From Flavobacterium shii (GTDB taxonomy: Bacteria > Bacteroidota > Bacteroidia > Flavobacteriales > Flavobacteriaceae): a stretch of DNA of 64,000 nucleotides. Numbering within the stretch: position 1 is the first letter of the stretch; each line of letters begins with the position of its first letter. Below the pieces are notes generated by a model. It saw only the letters and a program-made list of their open reading frames with translations, did no database searches and was not told where the DNA came from. The stretch covers positions 1 through 64,000 of the forward strand of contig NZ_JAOZEW010000022.1 in assembly GCF_025847235.1 (NCBI RefSeq). The letters are read 5' to 3'. This document shows, one piece after another, positions 30,127 through 38,445 of this stretch. The position numbers and the translations under genes were made by a program.

Positions 30127-30277
30127 GGTATTTCTATTTAATCATTTGCAATATTCTCCTGATGGGGGGTCAGGAAAATAAGGCAAATGGTACTCTAAAT
30201 ATTTATTCAGTAGCATGCTCTTCTAAAAAACTAGAAGGTCCCTTGCATACTTATTTTTATAATTTTATACAATATTC

Positions 30278-33200
30278 TTATTCGTTTTCAACTTTTACAA
30301 TAGACATTTTTCCGTTGTATGGTTTATTTCCTTTTGACTCCAATGCTTTGGTTGCCTCTTGTAAATTATCATACTTATCGTAATAGATGTAGTACTTACT
30401 AGCACTTACATTGTAAAAGAAATTAATATCCGATTGACCTGCCGCAACTGCTTTGGTCAAAAATTCATCTCTCTTATCTGTACTGTTGTGAACAGCAATA
30501 ATCAGATAATAACCACTAGAAGCATTTTTAACATTTTTAATGATTTGCATGTTTGATTGTTCATCTCCATAATCAAAATCATTTGCTTTTAATGGCGTAC
30601 TACTCGGTCTTGTTGTTTCTTTTATTCGTTTTAACGCAGCAAGATCTTGTTGATAACGACCTTGATCATTTTCGAAAGCAGCACGTTTTATTCTACGTTT
30701 TTTCTCAATTTCTGTTTCCAGTTTAATTTTTTCCAAACTCGCAATCAATGCAGCATTATCATGTTCTGCTCTTAATTGTTCAGCTTTTAAAGCTTCAATT
30801 TTGGTTAAATAACTTTTGTTAAGTGCATCATTTTTATTTGGCACTTTTCTAAGTCTTTCATTATATAAATTTGTCAATTTATTTAATGCTTCTTTTTGAC
30901 CTCTGTTAACTTCAGCTATTTGTAATTTTAATGCTTCTAGCTCACTATTTTCTGAAGCCACACTTTTAAATGGTTTTGGCTCTTTATATATTCCTTTTTC
31001 ACTTAAATCATTCTCTTCTCTAAGGTCATTAAGGTCTTTTTGTTTTTTGGCAACTGTAGCTGTCAATTGATTTAATAAGTCTGTTTGTTTCTTATACGAA
31101 CCATCAAACTCATTAGTTAGATTATCCATTGATTTTGCAGTTTCGTCCTTAGCAGCATTCGCAGCAGCGTTTGAGGCTGCAAGAGCATCAGCTTCTTGTT
31201 TTGCTTTTAATGCAGCTTCTTGAGCAAGTCTTGTCTGAAGCCCATCTGCATCAGCTTTGGCTTTAGCATCAGCTTCCAATTTAGCCTTGGCATCGGCATC
31301 AGCTTTGGCCTTGGCATCGGCAGCAAGTTTTAATTGGAGAGCATCGGCATCGGCTTTTGCTTTTGCGTCTGCTGCTAGTTTCGCTTTTGCATCGGCAGCT
31401 TCTTTTGCTTTAGCATCTGCGGTTTCTTTTGCAAGAAGTGCAGCTGCATCAGCTTTGGCTTTGGCATCTACTGCAAGTTTAGCTTTAGCATCGGTATCGG
31501 CTTTCGCTTTGGCTGTTGCAGTTTCTTTTGCCAAAAGTGCAATTGCATCGGCTTTGGCTTTAGCATCTGCTGCTAACTTAGCCTGTAGTGCGATTGCATC
31601 GGCTTTCGCTTTTATTTTTGCTTCAGCAGCAATTTTTGCTTGTAATGCATCCGATTCGGCTTTAGCTTTAGCATCGGCATCTATTATTGCTTGTAAATCG
31701 GCAGCATCGGCTTTCGCTTTTGCATCGGCTTTTATCTTAGCTTCTGCAGCTAGTTTTGCATCTGCGGCAAGTTTTGCTTGTAATGCTTCTGCATCGGCTT
31801 TGGCTTTGGCATCTGCAGCTAGTTTTAATTTCAATGCATCAGCATCGGCTTTTACTTTGGCATCTGCAGCTAGTTTTGCCTGAATAGCATCTGCATCAGC
31901 TTTGGCTTTGGCATCGGCTGCTAGTTTAGCTTGTAATACATCGGCATCTGCTTTAGCTTTAGCATCTGCTACTAATTTTAATTTCAATACATCCGCATCG
32001 GCTTTTGCCTTAGCATCTGCAGCTAGTTTTGCTTGTAGAGCGTCTGCATCAGCTTTTACTTTTGCATCGGCTGCTAATTTTGCCTGAATAGCATCGGCTT
32101 TTGCCTTAGCATCAGCATCTAATTTGGCTTGTAGTGCCGTCGCATCTACTTTAACTTTTGTATCCGCAGCTAATTTAGCTTTAAGCGCATCAGCATCTGC
32201 TTTGGCTTTGGCATCTGCAGCTAATTTCGTTTGAAGCGCATCGGCATCGGCTTTCGCTTTAGCATCAGCAGCTAATTTTATTTTAAGTGCTTCTGCTGCA
32301 TCGGCTTTGGCCTTGGTATCCGCATCTAATTTTGCTTTAGCATCTGCATCGGCTTTCACTTTCGCATCTGCTGCAAGTTTTGCTTGAAGTGCCGCAGCAT
32401 CAACTTTGGCTTTTGCATCTGCAGCTAATTTTATTTTAAGTGCTTCTGCTGCATCGGCTTTCGCTTTTGCATCCGCTGCTAGTTTAGCTTTTGCATCAGC
32501 ATCAGCTTTCGCTTTAGTATCAGCACCTAATTTAGTTTGTAAAGCGGCGGCATCAGCTTTCGCTTTTGCATCTGCAGCTAGTTTTTCTTGAAGGGCTGCT
32601 GCATCGGCTTTCGCTTTTGCATCGGCTCCTAATTTAGCTTTCGAATCGGCATCAACTTTAGTTTTACCGTCTGATGAAAGTTGTTTTGTTTTTAGTGCTG
32701 CAGCATCAGCTTTTGCTTTAGCATCAGCGGCTAGTTTAGCTTTAGCATCGGCATCAGCTTTGGCTTTGCCATCGGCAGAAAGTTGTTTAGTTTTAAGTGC
32801 TTCAGCAGCATCGGCTCTTGCCTTGGCATCAGCGGCTAGTTTAGCTTTGACGTCGGCATCGGCTTTTGCTTTATTATCAGCTGCCAATTTAATTCTTTCT
32901 TCAGCATCTGCTTTAACTTTTGCCTGAGCTTCTAATCTTGCCTGAATAGCTGCTGCATCGGCTTTAGCTTTAGCTTCAGCGGCTAGTTTAGCTTTAGCTG
33001 CCCCATCGGTTCTTACAGCCGGAGGAGTTGTTGAAGCTTTAACTGGTGTAACTTTTTTATTTTCTGCAGCAGGAATAAGTGCTCCCTCTTCTTCGTCATC
33101 TCCATAATAATAGTTTTTGCTTTTAAATTTATAAGCAATAACAAATTCATGAGAAGCCCCAAAATTGGAGAAATTACCTGTGCCTTTTTCGTAATTATAT

Positions 33201-34033
33201 TCAATAGCAATTCTTGGGGTTACATTAACTCCAAATCCTGCCGACATTCCGTATAAAGTATTGTAACCAGCTTGTGCCCAAAAACCTTGAGGCATTGAGA
33301 TCATGGCTAATCCTGAAATAACAGTTTTATCTTTTTTAAATTCTGATTTTACTAATCCTGAGAATTTGCTTCTATCAAAAAAACCAAAAGCATCTATATA
33401 CCCAGTGTACATAAGATGCGCTTCTACGGCTTGTTCCGGGTCGTCTTTAACCATCTCGGAAGTAGCAAAATTATATAGCAGGAGATTGTTTACAGATAGA
33501 CCAACATCCAGGAAAGCATTACCATAGTTAATCCCCGGGTTTATTGTAATCAATGAATTAGATGGAATATTATCGAAATTAATATTAGTATCGTTCGTGA
33601 TTACTTTTCCTTGATTTAATCCACTTTTATAAAAACCTACGTTAGCTCCAACAGTAAGGTTGCTGTCTTCTTGCAACACTACATTGTGAGCAAAGTTTCC
33701 TACAACTCCAAAGGTGGTCATAACACCATAGTTTTGTTGGAATAAACCAACTCCTATACCATCGTTTTCTCTAAATCTTCCGGAGTAGCTAAATAAATAA
33801 GTTTGGGGAGCATTATCAAATTGTACCCATTGACGCTTGTTATAAAAACTCGCATACGTATTTTGTTCACGAACAAAACTGAACGTTGGGTTAATAATAT
33901 ATCTATTAAATTTTAATGAATTTCTAATAGGTATTGAAAATGAAACAACTCCATCCCCTTTGACATTGTCTTGAGAATAGAGTACTTGTATTGTGCCGTA
34001 AAAAAAGGTAATGAATAGTAAAACTTTCTTCAT
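30278..34033 (-). CDS. sprD: SprD-like protein: PorP/SprF barrel, Ala/Lys-rich repeats, SPOR-like end
   Basis: A 1251-residue envelope protein in three parts. Residues 1-21 are a signal peptide (ending VLYSQ) and about 22-325 form a PorP/SprF beta-barrel (NRYIINPTFSFVREQNTYASFYNKRQW). About 340-940 is a low-complexity helical rod built from units like LAADAKAKADADALQAK. It is followed by a charged coiled coil (about 970-1150) and a C-terminal domain (about 1165-1251, GYYLIIAVHNSTDKRDEF, KYYIYYDKYDNLQEA) that looks SPOR-like. The position between sprC and sprB matches sprD of the F. johnsoniae sprCDBF operon. Its start is one base from the sprC stop, so translation is probably coupled. A periplasm-spanning link from barrel to peptidoglycan is inferred. 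Confidence 0.75.
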   Translation of the reverse strand: MKKVLLFITFFYGTIQVLYSQDNVKGDGVVSFSIPIRNSLKFNRYIINPTFSFVREQNTYASFYNKRQWVQFDNAPQTYLFSYSGRFRENDGIGVGLFQQNYGVMTTFGVVGNFAHNVVLQEDSNLTVGANVGFYKSGLNQGKVITNDTNINFDNIPSNSLITINPGINYGNAFLDVGLSVNNLLLYNFATSEMVKDDPEQAVEAHLMYTGYIDAFGFFDRSKFSGLVKSEFKKDKTVISGLAMISMPQGFWAQAGYNTLYGMSAGFGVNVTPRIAIEYNYEKGTGNFSNFGASHEFVIAYKFKSKNYYYGDDEEEGALIPAAENKKVTPVKASTTPPAVRTDGAAKAKLAAEAKAKADAAAIQARLEAQAKVKADAEERIKLAADNKAKADADVKAKLAADAKARADAAEALKTKQLSADGKAKADADAKAKLAADAKAKADAAALKTKQLSSDGKTKVDADSKAKLGADAKAKADAAALQEKLAADAKAKADAAALQTKLGADTKAKADADAKAKLAADAKAKADAAEALKIKLAADAKAKVDAAALQAKLAADAKVKADADAKAKLDADTKAKADAAEALKIKLAADAKAKADADALQTKLAADAKAKADADALKAKLAADTKVKVDATALQAKLDADAKAKADAIQAKLAADAKVKADADALQAKLAADAKAKADADVLKLKLVADAKAKADADVLQAKLAADAKAKADADAIQAKLAADAKVKADADALKLKLAADAKAKADAEALQAKLAADAKLAAEAKIKADAKAKADAADLQAIIDADAKAKAESDALQAKIAAEAKIKAKADAIALQAKLAADAKAKADAIALLAKETATAKAKADTDAKAKLAVDAKAKADAAALLAKETADAKAKEAADAKAKLAADAKAKADADALQLKLAADAKAKADADAKAKLEADAKAKADADGLQTRLAQEAALKAKQEADALAASNAAANAAKDETAKSMDNLTNEFDGSYKKQTDLLNQLTATVAKKQKDLNDLREENDLSEKGIYKEPKPFKSVASENSELEALKLQIAEVNRGQKEALNKLTNLYNERLRKVPNKNDALNKSYLTKIEALKAEQLRAEHDNAALIASLEKIKLETEIEKKRRIKRAAFENDQGRYQQDLAALKRIKETTRPSSTPLKANDFDYGDEQSNMQIIKNVKNASSGYYLIIAVHNSTDKRDEFLTKAVAAGQSDINFFYNVSASKYYIYYDKYDNLQEATKALESKGNKPYNGKMSIVKVENE
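31240..33000 (-). repeat. tandem Ala/Lys/Asp-rich coding repeat in sprD-like gene
   Basis: Degenerate DNA repeats of about 33-51 bp encode blocks of the kind LAADAKAKADADALQAK. Codons alternate between a few Ala, Lys and Asp synonyms, so the opposite strand also lacks stop codons over long stretches; the frames at 31257-31883, 31902-32087 and 32406-32591 are artefacts of this. Such arrays readily gain or lose units. Confidence 0.85.
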
Positions 34034-34034
34034 A

Positions 34035-35495
34035 TTATTTAATTACAGTTATAGATCCTTTTTTTTCATCACCACCTTTTGTGATAATGTAATAATAAAC
34101 CGGATTTACATTTTTAAAATCTTTTATTTCCCATTTGGAGGGATTATAATCCACACCATTGAACATAACCTCGCCTTGTGAGCTAACTATCATAACATTT
34201 GTATCTGCATTTTTATAATCTGCCGGTATATCCCAAGTATTATACTGATCGGAACTTAGGCTTATTATATTGGGTATATTTAAAATCTTTAAATTTGAAT
34301 CGGATATTTGAAAAGTAAAATCTTTGGTAGATACACAACCTGTTGTTTGAGTAACTTCTGCTTTATAATTTCCAACAGCTTTAACCGAGTAAATATTAGA
34401 AACAGCATTAGTGATAACTGTTCCGTTTAAATACCATTTATAAGAAGGGTCAACAGCATCGGTTGTTATGGTTACATCTAATGTTCCACCAGATTCAATA
34501 TCAATATAACTGGTTCCTTTAGGGTCAATATCAGCTTTAAACCCATCACTTTGTAAATTAATTGATGCATTTGCCGAACAACCTCCAAAATTAACTTCAA
34601 CAGTGTATAGGCCACTTGTTGTGGTATCATAAGTTTGACTTGTTGCGCCACTTATAACTGTGCCATCCTTGGACCATTTATAACTTACACCTGATGTAGT
34701 ACTCAAAGTGGTTGCGCCAGCGCTAGGACAAAATGGATTTCCAAGACTTGATGAAATAGTAGTACTTACATTTGTAGATGACTCTGAAACTGTTACACGA
34801 TTAGAATAAGAATCAGATGTACAGGTTCCATAATTTGTTTCTACATAATAAACCCCTGGTTGCGTTACACTATAACTACCACCAGTTGCCGAAGCAACTT
34901 TAGTAGGAGGTAAAACCAATCCATTATCCTTAAACCAATTATAAGTTAAAGAAGGGTATTTTAATGGCGAATCATTCAACCCTGTACCTGGATTATCAAT
35001 TGTTAAAACAAAACTACCACTAGCACAATAAGTTGCAGTTGGTATATTATTATTTATTGTAAATTGTGTATCCTGAGGTTTATAATATGCCGAAAATATA
35101 TTCGAATTTTGACTAGTAGCACTTGGAGAAGTACTTTTTATTCGAATTTTATAATTTTCTCCCGCAGTATTTACTGGTGGTGAAAATGTAATATTACCTG
35201 GTGAAGCAGTAATTTCTCCAATTGCAGAAGTATAAACTACAGTAGGATTTGTTCCAAAGTTTCCGCTAGGATCAGATAACTCTACGATGAATTGATTCGT
35301 AGCTGTTAATTCTGTCGAAGGAGAAAAATTAAAACTTAACTGAAAATTCTTAAATGAAGGATTTGCACAAATTTGAGTAAACGAAAGTGACGGTTTTCCA
35401 ATGATTAACTGCGCAGATAGATCCGTTGTTATAAAAAAAATTACACATAAAAGAAGAAAACATCTGCTAAGATTAGTAGGTAATGTTCTTATCAT
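34035..35495 (-). CDS. sprC: SprC-like surface protein with Ig/PKD-like repeats and type B CTD
   Basis: A 486-residue exported protein. The signal peptide spans about residues 1-29 (ending TDLSAQ). The N-terminal domain (30-150) starts LIIGKPSLSFTQICANPSF, followed by Ig/PKD-like units with Cys pairs (GTCTSDSY, NPFCPSAGATTLSTTSGVSYKWSKDG, GGCSANASI, QTTGCVSTKDF). The last 90 residues (IPNIISLSSDQYNTWDIP onward, ending KKGSITVIK) align by eye with the sorting domain of the SprB-like protein, so it is a probable T9SS client. Its place ahead of the sprD-like and sprB-like genes matches sprC of F. johnsoniae. The start overlaps the preceding gene by ATGA and the stop is one base from the next start, so the operon is tightly coupled. 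Confidence 0.75.
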   Translation of the reverse strand: MIRTLPTNLSRCFLLLCVIFFITTDLSAQLIIGKPSLSFTQICANPSFKNFQLSFNFSPSTELTATNQFIVELSDPSGNFGTNPTVVYTSAIGEITASPGNITFSPPVNTAGENYKIRIKSTSPSATSQNSNIFSAYYKPQDTQFTINNNIPTATYCASGSFVLTIDNPGTGLNDSPLKYPSLTYNWFKDNGLVLPPTKVASATGGSYSVTQPGVYYVETNYGTCTSDSYSNRVTVSESSTNVSTTISSSLGNPFCPSAGATTLSTTSGVSYKWSKDGTVISGATSQTYDTTTSGLYTVEVNFGGCSANASINLQSDGFKADIDPKGTSYIDIESGGTLDVTITTDAVDPSYKWYLNGTVITNAVSNIYSVKAVGNYKAEVTQTTGCVSTKDFTFQISDSNLKILNIPNIISLSSDQYNTWDIPADYKNADTNVMIVSSQGEVMFNGVDYNPSKWEIKDFKNVNPVYYYIITKGGDEKKGSITVIK

Positions 35496-35914
35496 ATGAT
35501 ACGTTCTTTAATTACATCGATATCAAAAAACAATAAGCTATCAATAAAAGTTTCAGAGAAATCATACTTGCAGTTTACATCCAGCACATTAACAGCATTG
35601 TTATTCAATAATGTTAATGTAGGTTGTGAACATTCAATATCTATATTCTTAGGAATATTTACCACTGTTGAATTTATAGCAAAGCTATCGTTGGGGGCGG
35701 ATAGCTCTACCATAAACTCACTAGTAGTATTTAATTCTGAAACATTTGAAGAGTCAAAATCCTCATCTGCAGTTAAAATAGAATTTTCGCAAATACCATT
35801 ATTAGGAAGTACTAATTTCCCAATAACAGTATCTTGTGCGAATGTATAATTAGTTGTTATAAGTAATCCAAATAACAACAAATATGGTATTTTTTTACTA
35901 AATGGGGCGGTCAT
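35492..35914 (-). CDS. truncated SprC paralogue (N-terminal domain only)
   Basis: A 140-residue exported protein. The frame opens at 35950, but ATG ending at 35914 is preferred: AAAGA lies just upstream and the signal peptide (KKIPYLLLFGLLITTNYTFAQ) follows. The mature part matches the N-terminus of SprC by eye: VIGKLVLPNNGICENSI against IIGKPSLSFTQICANPS, and TSEFMVELSAPNDSFAINSTVV against TNQFIVELSDPSGNFGTNPTVV. It lacks the later repeats and the sorting domain. Its TGA overlaps the sprC ATG (ATGA), so sprC translation may depend on it. It may be a duplication remnant kept for coupling, or a functional small partner; the sequence does not decide. Confidence 0.7.
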   Translation of the reverse strand: MTAPFSKKIPYLLLFGLLITTNYTFAQDTVIGKLVLPNNGICENSILTADEDFDSSNVSELNTTSEFMVELSAPNDSFAINSTVVNIPKNIDIECSQPTLTLLNNNAVNVLDVNCKYDFSETFIDSLLFFDIDVIKERII

Positions 35915-35944
35915 TTCTTTTTTAGATCTTAGGTTCCAATTATA

Positions 35945-35961
35945 AGACACTAATTGTGTCT
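35945..35961. repeat. short inverted repeat in leader of the spr operon
   Basis: AGACAC-TAATT-GTGTCT forms a 6-bp perfect stem about 30 bases upstream of the first gene of the sprC-D-B-F block (start at 35914). It could be a leader hairpin or an operator-like site. A clear promoter box was not found next to it. Confidence 0.3.
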
Positions 35962-36013
35962 ACAACTAAATATGATTTTAAATAAAATTAAGAGTCAAAC
36001 AATAGGTAGGTTA

Positions 36014-37303
36014 CTATTTGTTTGAAGCTGTAATTTTCCCAATATTAAGTCTGTAGTCCGGTCTTTTTGGATTAGAGATATCTATAAAAGTTTCGCTATT
36101 ATTACTTTGTGAATACACGTTAAAAAAGATACTGTTTCCGTACCAGTTTTCTAAGTCTTCATTATTAGAGTTAAACTCTGTGAAAATATTTCCTTTACAT
36201 AAATTGAAATACATTTCTTCGAATTTGATTTTTTTCAAATTAGCATCGTTAATCTCAATTTTACTATCAAGAACAACTGCTGGATTGAAACCAGAAATTA
36301 CACTTCTTTTAAGCTCTAGAGCTGCATTATTACCAACATAAATAGCTTCTTTTACTAATCCAGATTGAATATCTGCACTAATGTTTTCACTATCGTTAAG
36401 CATTGTAATATTTGCTGCTGTAACCAAAGTTTGTTTTTTAGTAAAATCTGTTTCTTCTTTTTTATCATAAGAAGCAACTTCCATACAACGAGATCCTTCT
36501 TTATTACTAGTTAAATAAGAAGATCTAACTGCCAAAGAGTTGTACACTTTACATTGAGTTCCCTGAGTAAATTTAAAATCGTTGTTGATAGACTTATAAG
36601 AAACAAATTTTGTAATATTTAAATCTCCACCAATCATATCAAATGAATCACCACCTGCAAAACTAGCCATTACATTTTCTAAAGTAGTTTTACTTCCAAC
36701 GCCTGCTAAAGTTAATGCATTCATGTTTCCTGAACCTTTCACTTTTTTACCAGCAAATTCAATTCTAACGTATCTTAAAATACCAGAATTTGAAGCAGCA
36801 TTATCACCACCATAAGTAGTTAATGAAGGATCAAGATCATAATTAACAGATGAAATATTTCCAAATTTATTTATTGGAGCATCACCCAAAATTACAATTC
36901 CTCCCCAGTCACCAGCTTTCTTAACAGTTTTGTTTGAAGTAAAAACGATGGGATCAGTTTCTAGACCATCAGCAATGATAGAAGAACCTTTTGTAATAAC
37001 AAGAGTACCTTTTGAATCAAAGTCTCCGATAATTAATGTACCAGGTTCTATTGTAAGTACAGCATTATTTGTTACATACACATTCCCTTGAAGAACATAA
37101 ATATTCTTCTTCATTAATTTTGTATTTACAGTTATCTTACCAGCCAAAATTTGATTGGCTTCACCATAATCAACTTTGTTTGGTTTGAACTCGGTCCAGT
37201 TATTTAACCAGTTACTGTAACCCATTATTCCTTTTTCTTGTTGTGCATTTGCGTTGCACGCCACAAAAAGGGCGATCAAAATAATTTGTAATGATTTTTT
37301 CAT
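36014..37303 (-). CDS. exported protein, probable right-handed beta-helix
   Basis: A secreted protein of about 429 residues that I do not recognise as a named family. The frame opens at 37327, but ATG ending at 37303 starts the signal peptide (MKKSLQIILIALFVACNANAQ). The body has repeating short strands: NIYVLQGNVYVTNNAVLTIEPG, then GTLVITKGSSIIADG, then DPIVFTSNKTVKKAGDWGGIVILGD, then NALTLAGVGSKTTLENVMASFAGGD. This rhythm is that of a parallel beta-helix, as in several Bacteroidota surface proteins. No type A or type B T9SS sorting domain is evident at the C-terminus. It lies about 100 bases upstream of the spr operon on the same strand, so a cell-surface role is plausible but unproven. Confidence 0.65.
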   Translation of the reverse strand: MKKSLQIILIALFVACNANAQQEKGIMGYSNWLNNWTEFKPNKVDYGEANQILAGKITVNTKLMKKNIYVLQGNVYVTNNAVLTIEPGTLIIGDFDSKGTLVITKGSSIIADGLETDPIVFTSNKTVKKAGDWGGIVILGDAPINKFGNISSVNYDLDPSLTTYGGDNAASNSGILRYVRIEFAGKKVKGSGNMNALTLAGVGSKTTLENVMASFAGGDSFDMIGGDLNITKFVSYKSINNDFKFTQGTQCKVYNSLAVRSSYLTSNKEGSRCMEVASYDKKEETDFTKKQTLVTAANITMLNDSENISADIQSGLVKEAIYVGNNAALELKRSVISGFNPAVVLDSKIEINDANLKKIKFEEMYFNLCKGNIFTEFNSNNEDLENWYGNSIFFNVYSQSNNSETFIDISNPKRPDYRLNIGKITASNK

Positions 37304-37484
37304 GATAGTAGGATTTAATATTAACACTAAAGTGATATTTGAGTTAATGGAAATTAAAAAAACTCATTCCGGGTTTTCTGATAAATCTCAGAATACACGA
37401 AAACGAGTTATATAAATATTCTATTTCATTAAAACTATATTCTACAATAGTGCTTAATGAGAATAGGATATGAATAGGTTCATA

Positions 37485-37934
37485 TTATTCGTTATATTCA
37501 TTGAAAACGTGCAATGATTTTAATGTGTTCTCATAGAACAAAATGGCTGCAATTAAATTATCTTTATCAGAATAAGGCATCATTTTTCTTTGAAATTCGA
37601 CTGTTACGTCAAGAAATGAATTGGTTGAAGCAACTTGAGCATCCTGGATTTTTTTATTTTCATTATCCATTGGAATACCAAGGTCAGCCATAGTTACACC
37701 TGGTTTAGTAGCCAAAGCAATATAAGGTAAGGTCTTTACCAAAACTTTGATACGTTCGATGTACAATTCTAACAGTTCACCTTTTTGCATACCTTTTAAT
37801 TCCTTCTGATCATGGTATTTTCTGATCAGTGCGGTTGTACTAATAATACTTTGGGGAGCATTCTTAGCTTGAGATGATACCATCTCTGTTGACAACATTA
37901 AAAAGATGGTTAAAAAAATAATTTTCCCTTTCAT
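37485..37934 (-). CDS. secreted hypothetical protein, 149 aa
   Basis: A small exported protein. The signal peptide (MKGKIIFLTIFLMLSTEMVSSQ) is followed by a mostly helical domain of about 125 residues (YHDQKELKGMQKGELLELYIERIKVLVKTLPYIALA). There is no Cys in the mature part and no recognisable motif, so no function is proposed. The start ATG ends at 37934 and is preceded on the minus strand by a promoter-like TATTTTTG box at 37966-37973. It opens the minus-strand run leading into the spr genes; the 180-base gap to the next gene leaves open whether they are cotranscribed. Confidence 0.65.
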   Translation of the reverse strand: MKGKIIFLTIFLMLSTEMVSSQAKNAPQSIISTTALIRKYHDQKELKGMQKGELLELYIERIKVLVKTLPYIALATKPGVTMADLGIPMDNENKKIQDAQVASTNSFLDVTVEFQRKMMPYSDKDNLIAAILFYENTLKSLHVFNEYNE

Positions 37935-37965
37935 AAATTCTGATTTAAAAATTCATTTATAAAAA

Positions 37966-37995
37966 CAAAAATATATAAATAAAGTTAACTTGCAA
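37966..37995 (-). promoter_or_regulatory. putative promoter of the 149-aa secreted protein gene
   Basis: On the minus strand TATTTTTG (37966-37973) matches TAnnTTTG, with ATTG 19 bases upstream (TTG at 37993-37995). The spacing fits the Bacteroidota -33/-7 arrangement. The start codon is about 30 bases downstream. Confidence 0.45.
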
Positions 37996-38412
37996 TTTTT
38001 ATTACCCTTTTTTTTAAACAAAACAAGCCGTAAAAAGCCAAAAAAATGCTATTAAACGACTAAATGTGCTTTTTAATCGATTTTGTTTGACAGTTAACAT
38101 AATCTTGTTTTACAGGGAAAGCTCTTCATTTATCATACTAAAAATCAATATGTTAAAATTTTATTTAGTAAAAAAAACTTTATGATTTTGAATAAATTCG
38201 AAATGATATTAACAAGAAAATGTTAATATTTATTTGATAAGTCCCTCAAAAAAAGATTTCACATTAATTTTTCATTTTCATTAAAAGAAAGTAACAAAAA
38301 GCATAAAAACCAGATTAAAACAATTAAAAAGGATGATTTCTATACTTTTCAAAAAGCATATTTCAGCATACTTTTACAATGAAAAGGACAGTAAAGTTTA
38401 TTTCTGAAAACT

Positions 38413-38441
38413 TTTGACTAAATCATTTTCTGCTATCTTTG
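38413..38441 (+). promoter_or_regulatory. promoter of the delta prime gene, apparently leaderless
   Basis: TTTG (38413-38416), 17 bases, then TATCTTTG (38434-38441): both Bacteroidota promoter elements at standard spacing. The start ATG is at 38446, only four bases past the -7 box. The transcript would therefore begin at or within a base or two of the start codon. Confidence 0.6.
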
Positions 38442-38445
38442 CTAC

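Larger units (their letters stand above)
37935..38445. other. gene-free divergent promoter region
   Basis: About 510 bases of AT-rich DNA lie between the divergent minus-strand surface block and the plus-strand delta prime gene. It contains a -7 box on each strand (37966-37973 on minus, 38434-38441 on plus). I see no ORF with coding character, no tRNA and no long repeat. Confidence 0.6.

Noticed and set aside
31257..32591. Long plus-strand open frames (208, 61 and 61 codons) rich in Ala, Ser and Phe opposite the SprD-like gene
   Set aside because: They are mirror frames of the Ala/Lys/Asp repeat tract, whose restricted codons avoid stops on the other strand. They lack start-site signals and the sense frame is a coherent protein.
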